From positions 1 to 11,266 of the forward strand of contig DAOWEP010000083.1 of NCBI GenBank assembly GCA_030638455.1: a stretch of 11,266 bases of DNA. The letters are read 5' to 3'. Shown piece by piece: positions 7,652 to 11,266 of the stretch. The DNA is from Gammaproteobacteria bacterium. GTDB lineage: Bacteria > Pseudomonadota > Gammaproteobacteria > DAOWEP01. Positions within the stretch are counted from its first letter, which is position 1, and each line of letters begins with the position of its first letter. The notes below the pieces were generated by a model. It saw only the letters and a list, made by a program, of their open reading frames with translations. It was not told the DNA's origin and did not search any database. The translations under genes were made by a program, and so were the position numbers.

Positions 7652-8203
7652 TTACGATTCTGAATTATATTCGAGTTCTTCGATAGTCAGGTTTTCATTG
7701 GTGTAGATACAAATACTGGCCGCAATCTTTAAGCTTTTTTCTACAACGCTGAGTGCATCCAGTTCTGTGTTATCCAGTAGTGCGCGGGCAGATGACTGTG
7801 CGAATGCCCCGCCTGAGCCTATGGCCATTAGACTATCTTCCGGTTCTATCACATCGCCATTCCCTGAGATGATCAGGGATGTGGTTTTATCCGCCACTGC
7901 AAGCAACGCCTCAAGTCTGCGCAACATACGGTCGGTACGCCAGTCTTTTGCCAGCTCGACGGCTGCCCGGGTGAGGTTACCGCTATGCTGTTCGAGCTTA
8001 CCTTCAAACCGCTCAAATAATGTAAATGCGTCTGCGGTGCCGCCAGCAAATCCCGCCAGCACCTGATCATGATACAAGCGCCTGACTTTTTTAGCATTTC
8101 CCTTCATTATGGTGTTGCCCACACTAACCTGGCCATCACCACCGATGATTACTTTACCGTTACGTCGTACCGATAATATGGTTGTACCTCTGAATTGCTC
8201 CAC
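7652..8203 (-). CDS. hslV: HslV, threonine peptidase of the HslUV protease
   Basis: HslV is the proteolytic dodecamer of HslUV, with a proteasome beta-subunit-like N-terminal nucleophile. The 183-residue precursor starts MEQFRGTT; the catalytic threonine is Thr7, so a six-residue propeptide must be removed, unlike E. coli HslV, where only Met precedes the nucleophile. Lys39 (mature Lys33) in MKGNAKKVRR and Ser130 (mature Ser124) in MAIGSGG match known active-site residues. GFAGGTADAFTLFE and ELAKDWRTDRMLR are family signatures. The start is GTG at 8203, with a strong AAGGAG ribosome binding site 8 bases upstream. Upstream lies a sigma-32-type promoter. xerC would normally be the upstream neighbour, but the accessory cassette intervenes. 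Confidence 0.98.
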   Translation of the reverse strand: MEQFRGTTILSVRRNGKVIIGGDGQVSVGNTIMKGNAKKVRRLYHDQVLAGFAGGTADAFTLFERFEGKLEQHSGNLTRAAVELAKDWRTDRMLRRLEALLAVADKTTSLIISGNGDVIEPEDSLMAIGSGGAFAQSSARALLDNTELDALSVVEKSLKIAASICIYTNENLTIEELEYNSES

Positions 8204-8270
8204 AGATAAGGCTCCTTAAGGGAAAAGAACCGCATTGTACACGATTTGATCATATTAATTCAGCCCTAAA

Positions 8271-8298
8271 ATCTGGGGCTTAAGTGAGATTTTTCAAG
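8271..8298 (-). promoter_or_regulatory. sigma-32 (heat-shock) promoter of hslVU
   Basis: On the minus strand CTTGAAA (8298-8292) is followed after exactly 13 bases by CCCCAGAT (8278-8271). The known RpoH consensus is CTTGAAA, 11-16 bases, then CCCCATNT. The -35 part is perfect and the -10 part differs by one base. The expected transcript start lies near 8263, about 60 bases before the GTG of hslV. hslVU is an RpoH target in E. coli. A small inverted repeat (AGCCC at 8262-8266, GGGCT at 8276-8280) overlaps the -10 element; its meaning is unclear. Confidence 0.85.
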
Positions 8299-8320
8299 GT
8301 TTTCAGGGAAATTATTGGTT

Positions 8321-8440
8321 AATTCGAAGGGCTTTGAGGAATCAATCGAATTTAGGCCACGAATAGTCTAATGCTGTAAACACAGGCTGCGCAGGAGCAG
8401 ACTGACTCTAATTTTTAGTCGAGAGAAGATGTTAAACATC
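8321..8440. other. inverted repeats between the accessory cassette and hslV
   Basis: Between the cassette end (8455) and the hslV promoter, the sequence holds AATTCGA (8321-8327) with its inverse TCGAATT (8346-8352), and GATGTT-A-AACATC (8428-8440). The latter lies 15 bases past the stop of the last cassette gene and could act as a weak terminator hairpin or protect the mRNA end, but no run of T follows it. No coding frame or RNA gene was recognised in 8204-8454. Confidence 0.3.
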
Positions 8441-8454
8441 TATGTAGTGTTATT

Positions 8455-8862
8455 TTACTCCGGAGATTTAACAAAAATACATTGTTTAGCAAAAGATCTT
8501 CTAACAGATTTTGTTTTCTTTCCCATTACTTCTGCGTGAGCTTGGTCATCTGGTAGAGGGGCTTTGATAATACCTTGGCTTAGAGTTCTGCATAGCTCTG
8601 CTGTAAATGCGACAATTCCATGGTTTGCATAATTTCGTAACATTTCCTCTTCGGATGTTTCAGTGGCAATGTCCGAAGACATTCCAGGCTCATGATCGTA
8701 TCCCAATGGCTTCATGATTTTCTCATGATATTCCTTAGAAGAATTTTGAAAAGCTTGGCTGTTCACTCTTATACTTTGTGTATTCTTGTCATAATTAATA
8801 TACGTTTCAGGAACTCGACGCCAGAGGATAACGTCATTAGTTATTGTTTCATCATCACACAT
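8455..8862 (-). CDS. uncharacterised 135-residue protein, last gene of the accessory cassette
   Basis: I do not know a function for this protein. It is soluble, with no signal peptide or membrane helix. The N-terminal part has ILWRRVPETYINYDKNTQSIRVNSQAF (about 12-38), a middle acidic segment DIATETSEEEML, then GIVAFTAELCRTLSQGI, and a conserved-looking end PLPDDQAHAEVMGKKTKSVRRSFAKQ. The xLxRRVP opening and the HAxVxGKKxxSVRR ending resemble, from memory only, a widespread family of small hypothetical proteins. The basic C-terminus could bind nucleic acid or a partner (inference). Its ATG is 8 bases after the stop of the preceding gene and has no ribosome binding site, so translation probably depends on coupling. 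A+T-rich, like the rest of the cassette. Confidence 0.7.
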   Translation of the reverse strand: MCDDETITNDVILWRRVPETYINYDKNTQSIRVNSQAFQNSSKEYHEKIMKPLGYDHEPGMSSDIATETSEEEMLRNYANHGIVAFTAELCRTLSQGIIKAPLPDDQAHAEVMGKKTKSVRRSFAKQCIFVKSPE

Positions 8863-8870
8863 TAAAAATA

Positions 8871-9335
8871 CTATACTATTCTTAATGGTGTACGATTTGT
8901 TAGCTCTTTGACATACTCATCAAGTTTTGCAAGATCTAATCCAATAATTCCTTCCCATTCTTCAGTGGGATTGGTTAAATCTTCATATGACACATCAAAT
9001 TGAGTTGCAGAAATTATTTCGATTTCAAGGTCAATATTATTTTCGTGCCATTCAATTTGAACAGATCCACTAGGAGTCGGAACAATAACGGGTAAAGGGG
9101 TGTTTTCTCTCATTAAAGTGTTAAGTAATGAGTAGGCTAGTGCAGCCTTATCAGCTGATACACTATTCGCGCCATATGAATCCCAATTAAACGGTAATTT
9201 AGTTAGTTCAGATAATTTAGATAAAATTGCATCTTTCCATGGCTTTTTCTTGCCCGAAAGTACAGCTGAATAGTTTTGTGTATTTGTTTGATAGGTAAGT
9301 CTAGATTCATCTTTAGTTAAGGCATTACTTAACAT
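8871..9335 (-). CDS. uncharacterised 'FNWDSYGA' protein of the accessory cassette
   Basis: No named function is known to me. The frame is open to 9383, but I place the start at ATG 9335, because GGAG lies 8 bases upstream and it shortens the overlap with the previous gene from 59 to 11 bases. That gives 154 residues. The core holds LPFNWDSYGANSVSADKAA (about 47-65) and VIVPTPSGSVQIEWH...IDLEIEI (about 83-107), a pattern of a helix followed by a beta hairpin that I recall from small hypothetical proteins in many bacteria. It is acidic and soluble with no membrane segment. The start overlaps the stop of the TIGR04255 gene and its stop is 8 bases before the next start, so the three appear translationally linked, which suggests that their products act together. 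Confidence 0.72.
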   Translation of the reverse strand: MLSNALTKDESRLTYQTNTQNYSAVLSGKKKPWKDAILSKLSELTKLPFNWDSYGANSVSADKAALAYSLLNTLMRENTPLPVIVPTPSGSVQIEWHENNIDLEIEIISATQFDVSYEDLTNPTEEWEGIIGLDLAKLDEYVKELTNRTPLRIV

Positions 9336-10158
9336 GGCTTTTTCTCCATATGTTGTGCGCGTAAGGCGTCGTACATGAATCAAAATGTCTCACAATGTGC
9401 TCTCTACCTTTATCTATAAAGTCCATAACTGCCTCTATGCTTGTATCATTTGGTTTTCCGCGAACTGTTAGTGTCATGACATACATCATAGAATTATCTT
9501 TACTATTTATTGCTGAATCTATATTTAGATGCAATCTCCCAAGAAAATCATCTTTTTGTTTTATTATATGTCTAGTTTTCAAATTAATATCTTCAACATC
9601 AAGAGGAGAGCTAGATGAATATCGCTCATTCCAGCCGATAAAATATTTACTTAAATCTTTATGTCTGTCATTTTTTTCTAAAATAATATGATTTACATAT
9701 GTTACTTCGCATTGATTTGGAACCAGATCACCTAATTTTTCTTTCTTTAGAAAATCGATAAATAATTTTAAATTATCAAAAAATGATTTTCGTATGCGAA
9801 GTTCATATCTTGGGTATTCATCTTTGCCTTTTACTTTTCTCCAGTTATGAATAAATCTATCTTGTTGTATCTGAATTAGTTCTCTTTCGCTTTTATCCAC
9901 AAACCATAGCCTTGGTGATGGTGGTGTACTAAACAGTTCAAGCGGGATTGATTGGTTTGCTCTATGACCGCCCAATCTTTCAATTATGGGATTTAAAGGT
10001 GGCTTTTCTTCTAATTTTGGAAAACGTTCTCTGAATTCTTGCCACAATAGACCCATATGAGGCGTCAAAAGTCCTAGCAATGGTTCAAATTGAACAGATA
10101 ACGCCACCTCTGCAAGCGGAGGTTCTTCAAATTCAGGTAGATTTACTTTTTTAATCAT
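9325..10158 (-). CDS. TIGR04255 family protein, function unknown
   Basis: The 277-residue product fits the TIGR04255 family, described as sporadically distributed and of unknown function. Recognisable parts are the N-terminal EPPLAEVALSVQFEPL (11-26), the middle LWFVDKSERELIQIQQDRFIHNWRK (84-108), the strand-rich YELRIRKSF and CEVTYVNHI (150-158), and the C-terminal GREHIVRHFDS.TTPYAHNIWRK (251-273). No catalytic motif, signal peptide or transmembrane helix is visible. The start is 9 bases after the MerR-like gene and has no Shine-Dalgarno sequence; its 3' end overlaps the next gene by 11 bases. The patchy distribution of the family and the foreign-looking composition here point to horizontal transfer. 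Confidence 0.85.
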   Translation of the reverse strand: MIKKVNLPEFEEPPLAEVALSVQFEPLLGLLTPHMGLLWQEFRERFPKLEEKPPLNPIIERLGGHRANQSIPLELFSTPPSPRLWFVDKSERELIQIQQDRFIHNWRKVKGKDEYPRYELRIRKSFFDNLKLFIDFLKKEKLGDLVPNQCEVTYVNHIILEKNDRHKDLSKYFIGWNERYSSSSPLDVEDINLKTRHIIKQKDDFLGRLHLNIDSAINSKDNSMMYVMTLTVRGKPNDTSIEAVMDFIDKGREHIVRHFDSCTTPYAHNIWRKSHVK

Positions 10159-10167
10159 TTATTAAAT

Positions 10168-10629
10168 TTACGAAGCTTTTCTTATGTATCTCGCCGGTCT
10201 GGGTGAAGTACTTAATATGTTAGTAATCCTTTGTATTTCTACTCCAATACTGAAGCTAAATGCTAGCTGTCCACATGCATCTATAGATTCGAGCGCTCCG
10301 TTAGAATCTTTGGAAAAATAAACTTCTGTTCCGTCAGTAAATAATTTTAGTGAACCTATGCCATCGTCATCAATCTTGGGCATTCGCTTTCTTAGATTAC
10401 TAATAGCATTTTTTAAATATGATGGCCTAATGCCTTGTTGGGTAAGTGCAACAACTACTCGGATTTCCACCAAGTCTTTAAATTTAAATAACCTAGGACA
10501 GCCTCTTCCCGAAGAAATTCGGCCAGAACACTTTATGACACCTGTTTCTAACCAATAGTTTAGTTGACGATATTTGACACCGGTTAAAGATATCACTTCC
10601 TTGGCTGTAAAGTATCTTTTTGTAGGCAT
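10168..10629 (-). CDS. MerR-like helix-turn-helix regulator of the accessory cassette
   Basis: The 153-residue protein begins with a MerR-type winged helix: RYFTAKEVISLTGVKYRQLNYWLETGVI (5-32), then a wing rich in Gly and Arg (SGRISSGRGCPRLFKFKDL) and a following helix VEIRVVVALTQQGI. The C-terminal half (about 85-140) has LFTDGTEVYFSKD and GQLAFSFSIGVEIQRI, a small alpha-beta domain, not the long coiled coil or Cys metal site of classical MerR. It therefore probably does not sense metals. As first gene, next to its own AT-rich palindromic upstream region, it likely autoregulates the operon (inference). Such short MerR-like proteins with a small C-terminal domain also occur as antitoxin-like partners. 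It has no Shine-Dalgarno sequence and lies only a few bases from the predicted transcription start. Confidence 0.8.
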   Translation of the reverse strand: MPTKRYFTAKEVISLTGVKYRQLNYWLETGVIKCSGRISSGRGCPRLFKFKDLVEIRVVVALTQQGIRPSYLKNAISNLRKRMPKIDDDGIGSLKLFTDGTEVYFSKDSNGALESIDACGQLAFSFSIGVEIQRITNILSTSPRPARYIRKAS

Positions 10630-10640
10630 TAAACTTATTT

Positions 10641-10669
10641 TATATAGGTTTACATATATATAATATCAA
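10641..10669 (-). promoter_or_regulatory. predicted sigma-70 promoter of the MerR/TIGR04255 operon
   Basis: On the minus strand TTGATA (10669-10664) is separated by 17 bases from TATATA (10646-10641), a good vegetative promoter. Transcription would begin near 10634, leaving a 5' leader of about five bases before the ATG at 10629, so the message may be nearly leaderless. The region is so A+T-rich that other -10 choices exist, for instance TATAAA two bases further downstream. Confidence 0.5.
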
Positions 10670-10711
10670 TAATGTAATTATAGTACTATATCTAACTGAT
10701 ATATATAATAT
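10654..10711. promoter_or_regulatory. possible operator: palindrome and repeated AT-rich 13-mers
   Basis: A perfect 12-base palindrome, TATAGTACTATA, lies at 10679-10690. It is flanked by two direct copies of ATATATATAATAT, at 10654-10666 and 10699-10711. The first copy overlaps the predicted -35 element. The arrangement would suit autoregulation by the adjacent MerR-like protein, but low sequence complexity means chance repeats are likely. The rest of the stretch to 10858 holds no supported gene or clear terminator. Confidence 0.35.
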
Positions 10712-10858
10712 AATTATAAAATTAATTTATAGGGACTCATAGAATGACCAAACGTTGGGTATCCCATGAGAATGAGGGTAGTTGTTTCGGCCGGTACCTA
10801 AATAAAGCTTTTAATTGAGGGGTTTAGGGGTCATGAGCCTAAGGCGCCACGACATTCT

Positions 10859-11266
10859 TCAAGATTTCTTCCGCGCCCGAGGATGCGCCTGGTCATACAC
10901 CTTCGCCAAATGCTGAAAATCCAGATGCGTATAGATTTGGGTGGTGCTGATATCCGCATGCCCGAGCAGTTCCTGAACCGCCCGTAAATCCCCGCTGGAT
11001 TCAAGTATATGGCTTGCAAAAGAATGTCTTAGCTTATGCGGATGCACCCTGCTATCGAGCGCCTGTCTTTGCCCCCAGTACTGCAAACGTTGTTGAATAC
11101 TTCTCGGACTCAGGCGCTTACCGCGCCTGCTAACGAACAAGGCATGCTCCTCTACTTCTGCCAACTGGCCTCTGATCTTCTGCCAGCTATTAATCGCCTT
11201 GCGCGCCAACCGACCAACAGGTACTACCCTTGTCCTGGCTCCCTTACCGGTAACCCTTACCGTTGC
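10859..11266 (-). CDS. xerC: XerC tyrosine recombinase, C-terminal part (cut by window edge)
   Basis: XerC, with XerD, resolves chromosome dimers at dif during division. The window holds the last 135 residues; the frame stays open through the edge at 11266, so the N-terminal core-binding domain and the first catalytic arginine lie outside. Visible catalytic-domain parts are the beta-hairpin lysine in VRVTGKGARTRVVPVGR, the HPHKLRHSFASHILESSG box with His and Arg, the second His in ELLGHADISTTQ, and the nucleophilic Tyr in QIYTH. The ending LDFQHLAKVYDQAHPRARKK is typical of XerC and not XerD. A TTG at 11209 should not be taken as a start, since the conserved frame continues upstream. hslV would normally follow directly. 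Confidence 0.95.
   Translation of the reverse strand, partial: ATVRVTGKGARTRVVPVGRLARKAINSWQKIRGQLAEVEEHALFVSRRGKRLSPRSIQQRLQYWGQRQALDSRVHPHKLRHSFASHILESSGDLRAVQELLGHADISTTQIYTHLDFQHLAKVYDQAHPRARKKS

Noticed and set aside
9336..9383. Longer N-terminus for the 'FNWDSYGA' protein, with a 59-base overlap of the TIGR04255 gene
   Set aside because: The internal ATG at 9335 has a clear GGAG site, and the 16 extra residues look like an out-of-frame reading of the neighbour.
9395..9691. A 98-residue hydrophobic plus-strand frame inside the cassette
   Set aside because: It is antisense to the TIGR04255 gene. The hydrophobicity follows from reading an AT-rich charged coding region backwards, and no ribosome binding site is seen.
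10744..10818. A 24-codon plus-strand frame (MTKRWVSHENEG...) between the cassette and xerC
   Set aside because: It has only a distant AGGG as a possible ribosome binding site and no recognisable family; at this length chance is likely.
8321..10860. Search for flanking direct repeats or attachment sites around the four-gene cassette
   Set aside because: Only short matches of about six bases were found by eye; no integrase, transposase or tRNA gene accompanies it. XerC here is the housekeeping recombinase.

Overview
The window reads as chromosomal DNA of a gammaproteobacterium. The protein sequences are close to Escherichia coli and Pseudomonas-type homologues, and the minus-strand order xerC, hslV, hslU, DUF971 gene, ubiE, ubiJ, ubiB is, as I recall, an order typical of that class. 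The O2-independent ubiquinone genes ubiU and ubiV suggest a facultative anaerobe that makes ubiquinone with and without oxygen. I cannot name the genus.

Layout. 1-2033 (+): the 3' end of an unrecognised gene, then ubiU and ubiV, closely spaced as an operon. 2034-2727: an AT-rich stretch with a lone gene for a DUF6998-like protein that may have a PD-(D/E)XK nuclease-type fold. 2728-8203 (-): a conserved block transcribed right to left, hslV-hslU-DUF971-ubiE-ubiJ-ubiB. HslV and HslU form the ATP-dependent HslUV protease. UbiE, UbiJ and UbiB act in aerobic and common steps of ubiquinone synthesis. A very good sigma-32 (heat-shock) promoter lies directly upstream of hslV at 8271-8298. 8204-8454: intergenic, holding that promoter and small inverted repeats. 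8455-10629 (-): a four-gene AT-rich accessory cassette of a MerR-like regulator, a TIGR04255 family protein and two small uncharacterised proteins, apparently one translationally coupled operon. 10630-10858: an extremely AT-rich promoter/operator region followed by a spacer with no supported gene. 10859-11266 (-): the C-terminal part of xerC, cut by the window edge.

How the genes fit together. Anaerobic (ubiUV) and aerobic (ubiEJB) ubiquinone genes lie in convergent orientation, separated only by the DUF6998-like gene. The main candidate for an undescribed system is the MerR/TIGR04255/'FNWDSYGA'/'LWRRVP' cassette. It splits xerC from hslV, differs in base composition from both flanks, and has its own promoter region. 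Its function is unknown; a toxin-antitoxin or phage-defence role is only an inference. No RNA genes, CRISPR arrays, transposases or complete mobile elements were seen.
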